Source: Nanosyncoccus sp963540965
GTDB taxonomy: Bacteria; Patescibacteriota; Saccharimonadia; Saccharimonadales; Saccharimonadaceae
Direction of reading: 5' to 3'
Length of the DNA: 64,000 bases
NCBI GenBank assembly: GCA_963540965.1
Contig: CAUTSA010000002.1
Coordinates: 1-64,000, forward strand
Shown here: positions 16,464 through 23,777 of the stretch, piece after piece
How the letters are laid out: every line of letters begins with the position of its first letter
Position numbering within the stretch: position 1 is the first letter of the stretch
The notes under the pieces: model-generated
Database searches by the model: none
Seen by the model: the letters and a program-made list of their open reading frames with translations, nothing else
Told to the model about the DNA's origin: nothing
Position numbers and translations under genes: made by a program

Positions 16464-17687
16464 ATGACCAACGAGTCTCATTCAGACACTCAAAAAAATA
16501 AATCAGACAAAGTAGAACAGGAAACTGTAGTCCTTAAGGATACGGTCCAAGCGGTTGACCAAAATACCGTCAAAAAGTCTCAAACCAGCCCAGTAGTTGT
16601 AGTTCTAGCAGTCGTCGCTCTCGCTAGCGGGCTCTACAATCTGCACCTAACTCACAACCTTTATTCTGAATTTAATTCACACGCCTACAATTCCAGTTCA
16701 AATGGCAATTCGCTAAATTTCACTGAAGGCTCTATCGCCAGTGTAGCTAATTCCGTTTCAAAAAGCGTTGTCTCGATTGTTACTAGCACTACTCAAAAAT
16801 CACTCACAAGCTCCGAATCATCAGCAACTGCTGCTGGTACCGGCTTTATTCTAAGCAGCGACGGCTATATTGCTACCAACAAACACGTCGTCTCTAGCGC
16901 CACAAAAATTGGCGTTCTCCTCGATGATGGTACCGCTTTTGAAGATGTTGAGCTAATTGGTACAGACCCACTCAATGATTTTGCTATTATCAAAATTAAA
17001 GATGCCAAAGATCTTACACCTATTAAATTAGGCGACTCTAAGACCATCTCAGCAGGACAACAAGTTATCGCCATCGGTAATGCGCTCGGTGCCTACCAAA
17101 ATTCGGTCACTTCCGGTATTATTTCAGGTAAAGGTCGCAGTCTCACCGCCACGGACTCTTCTCGTACTCAATATGAGACTCTTTCCGACATGATCCAAAC
17201 CGATGCCGCCATTAATAGTGGAAACTCTGGTGGGCCATTACTCAATGCTGCTGGCGAGGTTATCGGCATTAATACCGCCTACGCTAGCCAAGGCAATAAC
17301 GTTGGTTTCGCCATCCCTATTTCCAGTGTTAAGGGTATTATTAATAATGTACTAAAGGGTCAAGGTTTTGAACGCGCTGTTATCGGCGTTCGCTATATTA
17401 ACCTTACACCAACAATTGCTAAACAGAAGAATTTAGATGTCAATCATGGTGCATTAATTTCTTCCAGCAAAGGTAATAACGCCATTATTCCAGGCAGCGC
17501 TGGTGATAAGGCTGGTCTCAAAGAAAATGACATCATCACCGCCGTGAACGGTACTGAAATTGGCGTCGCTGGCTCACTCTCTAGCTTAATCGGTGAGTAT
17601 TCCGTTGGTGATACTGTTGAGCTCACCGTTGTTCGTGATAATAAAACCGAGAACTTAAAGCTCACTCTCACTACATATAAACAGTAG
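16464..17687 (+). CDS. htrA: HtrA/DegP-like serine protease
   Basis: The 407-residue product is an envelope protease. It has a charged cytoplasmic N terminus (1-42), one TM segment (about 43-60) and an S1C trypsin-like domain. The catalytic triad is in TNKHVV (His), NDFAIIKI (Asp) and GNSGGPLL (Ser). A single C-terminal PDZ domain follows (about 300-400, AGLKENDIITAVNG). It degrades or refolds misfolded exported proteins. AAAGGAGG 5-6 nt before the ATG is among the strongest ribosome binding sites here. Confidence 0.95.
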   Translation: MTNESHSDTQKNKSDKVEQETVVLKDTVQAVDQNTVKKSQTSPVVVVLAVVALASGLYNLHLTHNLYSEFNSHAYNSSSNGNSLNFTEGSIASVANSVSKSVVSIVTSTTQKSLTSSESSATAAGTGFILSSDGYIATNKHVVSSATKIGVLLDDGTAFEDVELIGTDPLNDFAIIKIKDAKDLTPIKLGDSKTISAGQQVIAIGNALGAYQNSVTSGIISGKGRSLTATDSSRTQYETLSDMIQTDAAINSGNSGGPLLNAAGEVIGINTAYASQGNNVGFAIPISSVKGIINNVLKGQGFERAVIGVRYINLTPTIAKQKNLDVNHGALISSSKGNNAIIPGSAGDKAGLKENDIITAVNGTEIGVAGSLSSLIGEYSVGDTVELTVVRDNKTENLKLTLTTYKQ

Positions 17688-17705
17688 CACTCTATTCGCT
17701 TAAAT

Positions 17706-17733
17706 AAAAATAGACCTCACAAGGTCTATTTTT
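17706..17733. terminator. Bidirectional terminator between htrA and prmC
   Basis: AAAAATAGACCT and AGGTCTATTTTT pair perfectly around CACA. It serves htrA on the plus strand and prfA-prmC on the minus strand. Confidence 0.9.
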
Positions 17734-17797
17734 CTTAAGCCAATCAACTCGTCAAGCTCAGATCATAAATCATATATCTCAAGATACAGATAAGTTT

Positions 17798-18754
17798 CTA
17801 ATATTCAAACCAGGTAATTAAGCCTTCCGAACCAATAAACTTAAACCCATATCGCTTTGCATAACGAATAATTTTTTCATGTTGACTCATGTCTGACTCT
17901 AGCAGTAAGAATTTTTGATGTGTCGCCTTCTCTTCAAACAGATACGCCCACTTTTTACGAATCTGCCTAATCAATTTGTAGATCAATTCTAAACCGTTCT
18001 TTTCCGCAAAAAGTGCCACAGCTGGCTCATATTCAATCTCTGGCGACTGCCACTCCCAAGCCCGATCCACATATGGCAAATTGGCCATCATAATATCTGG
18101 CGCTGGTGCATTCTCTTTAACATTTTCAAGCAAGTCGCCGACTGTCAAATGTAGATTCTTTGTTTTGAATTGAGCTGCATTATAAGTGGCGACTTTCAAT
18201 GCTTCCTTTGAAATATCAATTCCAATAACTTCAGCATTTGGACAAGCTAAAGCCGCAGAAATCGCCACGCAACCAGAACCCACCCCCACCTCAAACATCA
18301 AAACCGGTGACATAATTTCAGCCTTCAGCCTTGCATATTCCTCTTTAATTACAGGATTATCTGGCCAACTAGGTTCAATTGCACCAAATTTTTCCTTAAT
18401 TAAAGAATCAAAAGTTTCAATCTTAGTTTTCAATACAAAACCATACAACTTCACCGCAAGATCAACCATCGTCTCGGTCTCTGGACGGGGAATCAATACA
18501 TCAGGGTTAATCTTAAACTTATGCCCATAAAACCACTTTTCACCAGTAATATAAGCTAGCGGCACGTGCTGTGCTCGAAGCCCCAACATTCGATCCGCCG
18601 TCTGTCGTTCTTTATCTGAAAGTACCGACTCTTCATGGGTTACAAGATAAGTACGATCAGCAGCCTTAACCACATTTGTCAAAATCAATTCAGCATCGAT
18701 CGGATTCACCAATGTCTTCGCCTGCGTTAGCCATCTTTTAACCGTTAAGGCCAT
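17798..18754 (-). CDS. prmC: Release factor glutamine methyltransferase
   Basis: PrmC methylates the GGQ glutamine of RF1 and RF2 using SAM. The 318-residue product has an N-terminal helical domain (LTQAKTLVNPIDAELILTNV), the VLIPRPETE motif, the SAM-binding FEVGVGSGCVAISAAL, and the active-site MANLPYV. The latter is an NLPY variant of the usual NPPY. An insertion of about 45 residues after RPETE makes it longer than the usual 280. It starts 10 nt after the prfA stop behind GGGAG, the standard prfA-prmC pair. Confidence 0.92.
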   Translation of the reverse strand: MALTVKRWLTQAKTLVNPIDAELILTNVVKAADRTYLVTHEESVLSDKERQTADRMLGLRAQHVPLAYITGEKWFYGHKFKINPDVLIPRPETETMVDLAVKLYGFVLKTKIETFDSLIKEKFGAIEPSWPDNPVIKEEYARLKAEIMSPVLMFEVGVGSGCVAISAALACPNAEVIGIDISKEALKVATYNAAQFKTKNLHLTVGDLLENVKENAPAPDIMMANLPYVDRAWEWQSPEIEYEPAVALFAEKNGLELIYKLIRQIRKKWAYLFEEKATHQKFLLLESDMSQHEKIIRYAKRYGFKFIGSEGLITWFEY

Positions 18755-18764
18755 CTAGAACTCC

Positions 18765-19829
18765 CTATTCCGAGATACCATTCTCATCACGGATTGCTTG
18801 CATCTCATATTTCTTTAGCTCCGCTAAAATATCGTCAATATCGCCATCCATTACAGCATTAATATTAGATCGTGAATAATGGATTCGGTGATCAGTCACG
18901 CGGTCTTGTGGAAAGTTATAAGTCCTAATTTTCTCAGAACGGTCGCCAGTACCAATTAATGATTTTCGCGCCGCTGAAGCATTAGCTGCCTGCTCAGCAC
19001 GCTTAATATCATTTAGTCGTGTGCGTAACACCATCATTGCTTTTTCTTTATTTTGTCTAAGCGATCGCTCATCCTGCATGGCTACCACAAGACCAGATGG
19101 ATAATGCGTGATGCGAATAGCCGAATTGGTTGTATTTACCGATTGACCGCCATGACCGCCCGAGTGGTAAATGTCGATCCTAAGATCCTTTTCATCAATC
19201 TCGATTTCCGATTCTTTAACTTCTGGAAGAGCCACAACTGTTGCTGTCGAAGTGTGAATTCGCCCTTGAGATTCGGTTACTGGCACACGTTGTACCCGAT
19301 GAACACCCCCTTCAAACTTCAAGCTTCCAAACGGTCTCTCTCCTGATATTTTTAGAACTACTTCCTTCACACCACCAGCCTCATTAGCATTCTCAGACAT
19401 CAACTCTGTTTTTAGTCCATGTTTTTCAGCATAGCGCAAATACATACGATAAAGCTCTGCTGCAAATAACGAGGCCTCATCACCACCGGCTCCGGCTCGA
19501 ATCTCCATAATCACCGGCTTGTCATCATCTGGGTCACTAGGAATTAATTTTTCCTCTAAACTAGCTGTTAGTTTTTCTATTTCACTCTCTGCATGCTCAA
19601 TATCTGCCTTTGCGATTTCAGCAAAATCTGCATCACTGAGCAATTGTTCAGCCTCCACAATATTCTGTTTCAACTGTGTAATTTTTCCATGAATTTCAAT
19701 AATTTCATTTATTTCTGCAAGTCGTTTCGATTTAGAAGCAAAATCCTCATTCATATAAGCGTTGGGGTCTGACAAAAAAAGCGTAACCTCTTCCGCCTCC
19801 TTTTTCAAACTCTTGATTTTTTCTTCCAT
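18765..19829 (-). CDS. prfA: Peptide chain release factor 1
   Basis: RF1 reads UAA and UAG. The 354-residue product has the recognition tripeptide PVT in VQRVPVTESQGRIHTS (PxT class, so RF1 and not RF2). The catalytic GGQ is in GGHGGQSVNTTNSAIR. Domain 1 coiled coil occupies residues 1-95. Start ATG 19829 follows GGAGA. It is co-transcribed with prmC, its modifying enzyme. Confidence 0.95.
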   Translation of the reverse strand: MEEKIKSLKKEAEEVTLFLSDPNAYMNEDFASKSKRLAEINEIIEIHGKITQLKQNIVEAEQLLSDADFAEIAKADIEHAESEIEKLTASLEEKLIPSDPDDDKPVIMEIRAGAGGDEASLFAAELYRMYLRYAEKHGLKTELMSENANEAGGVKEVVLKISGERPFGSLKFEGGVHRVQRVPVTESQGRIHTSTATVVALPEVKESEIEIDEKDLRIDIYHSGGHGGQSVNTTNSAIRITHYPSGLVVAMQDERSLRQNKEKAMMVLRTRLNDIKRAEQAANASAARKSLIGTGDRSEKIRTYNFPQDRVTDHRIHYSRSNINAVMDGDIDDILAELKKYEMQAIRDENGISE

Positions 19830-20033
19830 CCATTCTCCTCACAAAACCTGATTCTATTTACTTATATTTCAGAAAAATTAACATTGTATAAACATATTTT
19901 AACATATTTTAATCAGTAAAAATACATCTCCATAACATCCAAGTTCATTAATGACAAGCCATATAATAATTAGCAAAGTTCTATTTAAATTTCATACACC
20001 AAGTTCTTAAAAAATATTTTACAGGCTATAAGA

Positions 20034-20056
20034 AACCCCCAGTCTTCCTGGGGGTT
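20034..20056. repeat. Isolated GC-rich hairpin
   Basis: AACCCCCAG and CTGGGGGTT form a 9-bp perfect stem with a 5-nt loop. On the minus strand it is followed by TTTCTTA and could be a weak terminator; on the plus strand it is followed by AAAA. Confidence 0.5.
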
Positions 20057-20151
20057 AAAATTCTAATATAGGTAACTTGGTGGGGCTCAATTAACCAGGT
20101 TTTAATAGAATTACAGCAGTGACGACTTACAGAAAAGTTGTGAGTTGATGT

Positions 20152-20157
20152 TACAAT
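20152..20157 (+). promoter_or_regulatory. -10 box (TACAAT), leaderless
   Basis: TACAAT, in the context GATGT-TACAAT, ends 7 nt before ATG 20165. Confidence 0.5.
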
Positions 20158-20164
20158 ACTTAAT

Positions 20165-20665
20165 ATGAAACCAGAAAAAACACAAAATAATATACCTAAA
20201 AAAGCAATTAGTAAATCAAATATTGTTAGTCTTATCTTTTTTATAATCATTGTGATAATTTGGGTACCATATACGTTGCCAATTTTTACAAATACAGCAA
20301 GTACGCAGGTTTTTGCCGCTATTTTCCTTGCTCCACTTGCAATTGTGGGATTATTCTTAGCCTATAATTCTGGCATTGCATTAGCCAAATACAACTATGG
20401 TCGGGTTGTAAAAGGTAATCTGTTTTTGCCATACCTTATATTAGTAGCTGTCCATATTGGATGCGTAGGAGGATGCCTAATTCGTGAGTTGACTTTGGCA
20501 GGCTATCCGTTTAAGTTGTGTTTTGATCATTGCAGCCAGATTAAAATGACAACAGCCGTTATGGCGTATTCTATAGTTTCGACTGTACTATTTTTACCAG
20601 CTTATTGCGCTATATACCGTTATCGTAGATGGGTGGTAAAGTATAATCTCCCTAAGCCAGTTTAG
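20165..20665 (+). CDS. Hypothetical membrane protein, 166 aa
   Basis: I do not recognise this gene. The product has a basic N terminus (MKPEKTQNNIPKKAISKS) and four hydrophobic segments at about 22-42, 50-75, 88-105 and 128-150. There are several cysteines in the third loop (HIGCVGGCLIREL, then LCFDHCSQ) that could form disulfides or bind metal. The C terminus is short and basic. It is alone, opposite in strand to both neighbours, in the loosest part of the window. Confidence 0.55.
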   Translation: MKPEKTQNNIPKKAISKSNIVSLIFFIIIVIIWVPYTLPIFTNTASTQVFAAIFLAPLAIVGLFLAYNSGIALAKYNYGRVVKGNLFLPYLILVAVHIGCVGGCLIRELTLAGYPFKLCFDHCSQIKMTTAVMAYSIVSTVLFLPAYCAIYRYRRWVVKYNLPKPV

Positions 20666-20683
20666 ATTATTTGCAGTTGATTG

Positions 20684-20794
20684 GGGATTTAACAGACAAA
20701 ATTATAGAGGCAAATTGCGATTTTTGGCACGTATTTGTCGTAAAAATGGCATAAAAATAGCCCTCTATTTTTTTAATAAGGGATTTAACAGACA
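20684..20794. repeat. 15-bp direct repeat pair flanking an 81-bp segment
   Basis: GGGATTTAACAGACA occurs at 20684-20698 and again at 20780-20794, 96 bp apart. The enclosed DNA has no gene and ends in an AT-rich hairpin. The pair lies between a lone membrane protein gene and tRNA-Val. Origin unknown. Confidence 0.6.
20753..20772. terminator. Weak bidirectional hairpin with T-run
   Basis: AAAAATAG and CTATTTTT pair around CCCT. It lies after the membrane protein gene (plus) and after tRNA-Val (minus), so it could end both transcripts. Confidence 0.45.
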
Positions 20795-20837
20795 CTTATA
20801 GATTGCAGAATAGATAAAAATTATTATATAAACCGTT

Positions 20838-20914
20838 TGGTGGGTCTTACTGGGCTCGAACCAGTGACCTTACGAATGTGAATCGTACGCTCTAGCCAAC
20901 TGAGCTAAAGACCC
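20838..20914 (-). tRNA. tRNA-Val (anticodon CAC)
   Basis: The minus strand folds into a full cloverleaf. The acceptor stem GGGTCTT/AAGACCC, D arm GCTC...GAGC, anticodon arm TACGA-TTCACAT-TCGTA with CAC at positions 34-36, and T arm ACTGG-TTCGAGC-CCAGT are all intact. Discriminator A and an encoded CCA (20838-20840) follow. It reads GUG valine codons. Confidence 0.95.
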
Positions 20915-20984
20915 GTACAATTATTATAACAGGGAATGGACAAAAAAATAAAGATGGTTTTTCACATCTTTATTTTTCTCTAGA

Positions 20985-21314
20985 CTAATCTTCCTTAGCG
21001 GCTTTCTTTTCTGCTTCTTTTTCAGCTTTTTTAGCCTTATTTGAAAGAGCAGCTTTGCGTTCTTCAGCTTTTTTAGCACGAGCCTTGAAGCGATCGACGC
21101 GACCCTCGGTATCGATAATCTTCTCTTCGCCAGTGAAGAATGGGTGTGAAGCTGAGGAAATCTGTACCTTTACTAATGGATATTCATTTCCGTCAGTCCA
21201 TTTAACCGTTTCGTCGCTTTTTGCAGTTGATTTGGTTAGAAAAGAGAAATTCGCTGCCTCATCTGAAAAAACTACAAAACGATAATCTTTTGGATGTAAT
21301 TCTTTTTTACTCAT
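20985..21314 (-). CDS. rpmE: 50S ribosomal protein L31 (type B-like)
   Basis: The 109-residue product starts MSKKELHPKDYRFVVFSDE. It has the L31 pattern HP...VVF.D...F, followed by EYPLVKVQISSASHPFFTG, without the CxxC zinc motif of type A. Residues after about 75 form a lysine-, alanine- and glutamate-rich tail longer than in most L31 proteins. ATG 21314 is chosen since the upstream extension of the frame has no L31 character. A TATTAT box ends 11 nt before it, giving only a few bases of leader. Confidence 0.9.
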   Translation of the reverse strand: MSKKELHPKDYRFVVFSDEAANFSFLTKSTAKSDETVKWTDGNEYPLVKVQISSASHPFFTGEEKIIDTEGRVDRFKARAKKAEERKAALSNKAKKAEKEAEKKAAKED

Positions 21315-21391
21315 AATTACCCAAAATAATATCAGATTATCCTCAAATTGTAAAGTTATTAAAAAGGTTGGCCAGTTTTTATGCAAAAGAA

Positions 21392-21416
21392 AACCCCCGG
21401 ATATAATCCGAGGGTT
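21392..21416 (-). terminator. Terminator of the orphan gene at 21436
   Basis: AACCC-T-CGGAT and ATCCG-G-GGGTT (minus strand) pair with one mismatch pair, followed by TTCTTTTG, 19 bp after the stop. Confidence 0.75.
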
Positions 21417-21435
21417 AATAAGGTTCATGAGTTGA

Positions 21436-21996
21436 TCAGAAGAGGGACTTTACGTCCTTTACTTCTGTATAGAGTATTGCCGGCTTGATGTGCCAACCGA
21501 TACCGTCACAGTATCTCTGAGCAACTTTAGCATATGTAGCCCCGGAGATAGTGATAGACTTAAGGTCCTCACTATGCTCCGCCTCACCATCAGTATCGAT
21601 GATGAGGTCGTGGCTCCATACATCACTTACAGGATTAGAAGACCTATAAGTGTAGTTCGGATCCTGTCGACGCACAGCCTGTATACCATTTTCCCTCAGC
21701 CAGTTTGTAAAACCAGCCGATCTGAAGTAAGCATATCTGGAAGTAATATTACCTCCAGCCAGACCCAAAGTACCATCCTCAAGTTTAAACTCGCGATGGC
21801 AAATCGCTGGCCCGTAAGAATACTCACGCTCCGCATGACAGATTATCCTGCCTGGACGACCATTACGGCCTTCCTTTATAACAACGTCCCAGCCATTGCC
21901 GGAATATTGCTTCCCATCCTCAGAAAGAGAATGAAAATACCTATCACTGTAACTTAAAATCTGCCCGTTCTTTATTTCAAGAATTGTTGTTGCCAT
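21436..21996 (-). CDS. Orphan hypothetical protein, 186 aa
   Basis: I do not recognise this gene. The soluble product starts MATTILEIKNGQILSYSDR and is rich in G, Y, R and aromatic residues. It has one histidine-cysteine rich patch (RIICHAEREYSYGPAICHREF, about residues 57-77) and no TM or signal peptide. GGAGGAAC 4 nt before ATG 21996 is a strong ribosome binding site; the frame extends upstream into a structured leader, but without L- or SD-like support. Codon use looks different from neighbours, with more AGA/AGG-type and CGG/CCG-rich stretches. It has a dedicated leader and terminator and sits between L31 and S2 on a possible insertion. Confidence 0.6.
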   Translation of the reverse strand: MATTILEIKNGQILSYSDRYFHSLSEDGKQYSGNGWDVVIKEGRNGRPGRIICHAEREYSYGPAICHREFKLEDGTLGLAGGNITSRYAYFRSAGFTNWLRENGIQAVRRQDPNYTYRSSNPVSDVWSHDLIIDTDGEAEHSEDLKSITISGATYAKVAQRYCDGIGWHIKPAILYTEVKDVKSLF

Positions 21997-22193
21997 ATTT
22001 GTTCCTCCTACGTATATTGCCCGCCGGCTTACTAATCCAACGGACCCTATGTCCGATGGTAAAACATCCGCTCGGATTCTCCCCCAAACGGTATAAGATA
22101 ACACGAAAAATATCTCGTCATCTTATACCGCTTAGAGGTACGCAAGAAAGTCACTGCTCAACTCAAATTTTTAACCAAACTACCTATAGGTAG
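21997..22193 (-). promoter_or_regulatory. Structured leader and inverted repeats upstream of the orphan gene
   Basis: Read on the minus strand, a 100-nt GC-rich leader contains small hairpins: ATCCG-AG-CGGAT and CGGAC-ATAGG-GTCCG, then GCCGGCGGGC before the ribosome binding site. Upstream of it, 22090-22129 is a long hairpin (GGTATAAGAT / ATCTTATACC, with ACGA / TCGT nested inside). A 14-bp palindrome CTACCTATAGGTAG lies at 22180-22193. None of this matches a riboswitch I know. Confidence 0.5.
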
Positions 22194-22361
22194 CTACGAT
22201 AAGCTCTCCGCAATTCTCTTCAAGCTTATGTTTAAATTATATCATGTATTTAACATTTTATCAATAAGCTTATGTTAAATTCGTAATATCCACCATCTTT
22301 TACCTCTATACAAAACACCAAAATATAGTATAATAAGAGCATTAATAAATTTAATGAAACA
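22194..22361. other. AT-rich spacer with rpsB promoter
   Basis: AAGCTTATGTTTAAAT (near 22222) and AAGCTTATGTTAAAT (near 22266) form an imperfect direct repeat. TATAAT at 22329-22334 is the likely -10 box of rpsB-tsf. No gene is visible. Confidence 0.5.
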
Positions 22362-22394
22362 ACTTCGCGCGTTTTCCTGAAACAAAAGCGAAGT
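22362..22394 (+). promoter_or_regulatory. Hairpin in the rpsB leader
   Basis: ACTTCGC (22362-22368) pairs with GCGAAGT (22388-22394), ending 6 nt before the AAAGGA site of rpsB. It is placed where an S2 autoregulatory structure would be expected; that role is inferred from position only. Confidence 0.4.
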
Positions 22395-22410
22395 GAAGGG
22401 AAAGGAAAAC

Positions 22411-23097
22411 ATGTCTATTAAGATCGACATGAAAGAGCTCCTCGAAGCTGGAGCACACTTTGGCCACAAGACCTCACGTTGGCACCCAAAAATGGCTGAG
22501 TACATCCACAGCAAGCGCCAAGACACTCACATTATTAACCTTGAGAAGACCGTCGAGGGTATCGAACGCGCTCTTCCTATCGTTGAGAAAGTTGCCAAAG
22601 AAGGCAAGAAGATTCTCTTTGTCGGCACCAAAAAGCAACTAAAATCTATCGTCAAAGAAGTTGCCGAGTCTGTCGACATGCCATACGTCACCGAGCGTTG
22701 GGTTGGTGGTACTCTTACCAACGTCGAGACCGTCAATCGTCAAATCAAGAAGCTCAAAGACCTTGAGCGTCGCATGCAGTCTGGCGAACTTGAAGCTCGC
22801 TACTCCAAATTAGAAGTACAGCGCTTCCAGGAAGAAATCGAAGTCCTCAATACTCGTTACGGCGGTATTAAAGAAATGACTGATCAGCCAAGTCTCATCA
22901 TCGTTACCGATGCTTGCGAAGACAAGAACGCAATCAAAGAAGCTAAAACCCTCAAGATTCCAGTCATTGCTATCTGTGACACCAATATCGACCCAACCGA
23001 CATCGACTTTATTATTCCAGCCAATGATGATTCCACTAAGACCGAAAAATTAATTCTCGGCTACTTCGTTGAAGCTATCAAACAAGCAAAACAATAA
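22411..23097 (+). CDS. rpsB: 30S ribosomal protein S2
   Basis: The 228-residue product starts MSIKIDMKELLEAGAHFGHKTSRWHPKM. It carries the S2 signatures ILFVGTKKQLKSIVKE, YVTERWVGGTLTN and IPVIAICDTNIDPTDIDFIIPANDD. S2 binds late at the 30S neck and is needed for S1 or mRNA contacts. ATG 22411 follows AAAGGA; an in-frame GTG 18 nt upstream lies over the ribosome binding site. It is followed by tsf 16 bp later, the universal rpsB-tsf order. Confidence 0.96.
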   Translation: MSIKIDMKELLEAGAHFGHKTSRWHPKMAEYIHSKRQDTHIINLEKTVEGIERALPIVEKVAKEGKKILFVGTKKQLKSIVKEVAESVDMPYVTERWVGGTLTNVETVNRQIKKLKDLERRMQSGELEARYSKLEVQRFQEEIEVLNTRYGGIKEMTDQPSLIIVTDACEDKNAIKEAKTLKIPVIAICDTNIDPTDIDFIIPANDDSTKTEKLILGYFVEAIKQAKQ

Positions 23098-23113
23098 ATA
23101 AAAGGAGTATAAA

Positions 23114-23704
23114 ATGGCAGAAATTACCATTGATGCAATCAAAAAACTCAAAGAATTATCTGGCGTTGGTCTAACTGATGCTAAAAAAGCTCTTGTCGAA
23201 GCCGACGGCGACTTTGATAAGGCCCTCAAAGCCATGCGTGAAAAAGGCCTTACAAAAGCCGAAAAACGTGGCGACCGCGAAACTCGCGAAGGTATCGTTT
23301 CTTCTTACGTCCACGATAATCGTCTTGGCGCCATTGTCGAAGTCAACTGCGAAACTAGCTTCGTTGCTAATACCGACGAATTTAAAGAACTTGCTCATAA
23401 AATAGCTATACAAATTGCTTCTATGAATCCACTTTACGTTTCCGAAGCTGACATCCCAGAAGCTGCCTACAACGAAAAAGCTGCTGAATTCGAAGCAAAC
23501 TTCAAGGGTCCAGAAAACATGAAGGACCAGATCATCGAAGGTCAAATCAAGAAAGCTTTTGCCGATAAGGTCCTTATGCTTCAGCCATACATCCTTGATG
23601 ATTCAAAAACTGTTGCTGAATTCATTAAAGAGATGATCGCAAAGACTGGTGAAAATATCACCATTCGTCAGTTCAAACGCATCGAGCTTGGTGTAAATGA
23701 GTAG
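23114..23704 (+). CDS. tsf: Elongation factor Ts
   Basis: EF-Ts exchanges GDP for GTP on EF-Tu. The 196-residue product has the UBA-like N-terminal domain (IKKLKELSGVGLTDAKKALVEADGDFDKA), the core motif VEVNCETSFVANTDEFKELAHKIA, and one C-terminal subdomain. It ends ITIRQFKRIELG, so it is the short form lacking the coiled-coil insertion. AAAGGAG lies 6 nt before the ATG. A strong terminator follows. Confidence 0.96.
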   Translation: MAEITIDAIKKLKELSGVGLTDAKKALVEADGDFDKALKAMREKGLTKAEKRGDRETREGIVSSYVHDNRLGAIVEVNCETSFVANTDEFKELAHKIAIQIASMNPLYVSEADIPEAAYNEKAAEFEANFKGPENMKDQIIEGQIKKAFADKVLMLQPYILDDSKTVAEFIKEMIAKTGENITIRQFKRIELGVNE

Positions 23705-23712
23705 TCAACTCT

Positions 23713-23744
23713 AAAAAAATAAATCCTACGGGGTTTATTTTTTT
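23713..23744 (+). terminator. Terminator of rpsB-tsf
   Basis: A poly-A arm ending AAATCC and a GGGTTT arm followed by seven T pair around TACG. Confidence 0.88.
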
Positions 23745-23764
23745 ATCTTCCACCCGAGTTATGG

Positions 23765-23770
23765 TAATAT
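23765..23770 (+). promoter_or_regulatory. Extended -10 (TGG-TAATAT), leaderless
   Basis: TAATAT ends 7 nt before ATG 23778; no Shine-Dalgarno sequence. Confidence 0.55.
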
Positions 23771-23777
23771 ATTACTT

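Larger units (their letters stand above)
19830..20164. other. AT-rich intergenic region between divergent prfA and a membrane protein gene
   Basis: No gene is visible. It holds two tandem copies of AACATATTTT near 19890-19912, -10-like sequences for prfA on the minus strand, and a GC-rich hairpin at 20034-20056 (AACCCCCAG / CTGGGGGTT). The hairpin lacks a good T-run on either strand. I see no riboswitch or ncRNA I can name. Confidence 0.5.

Noticed and set aside
20034..20056. Riboswitch or terminator for the gene at 20165
   Set aside because: A simple 9-bp stem upstream of a gene with its own -10 box at 20152; there is no T-run on the plus strand and the predicted mRNA starts after it.
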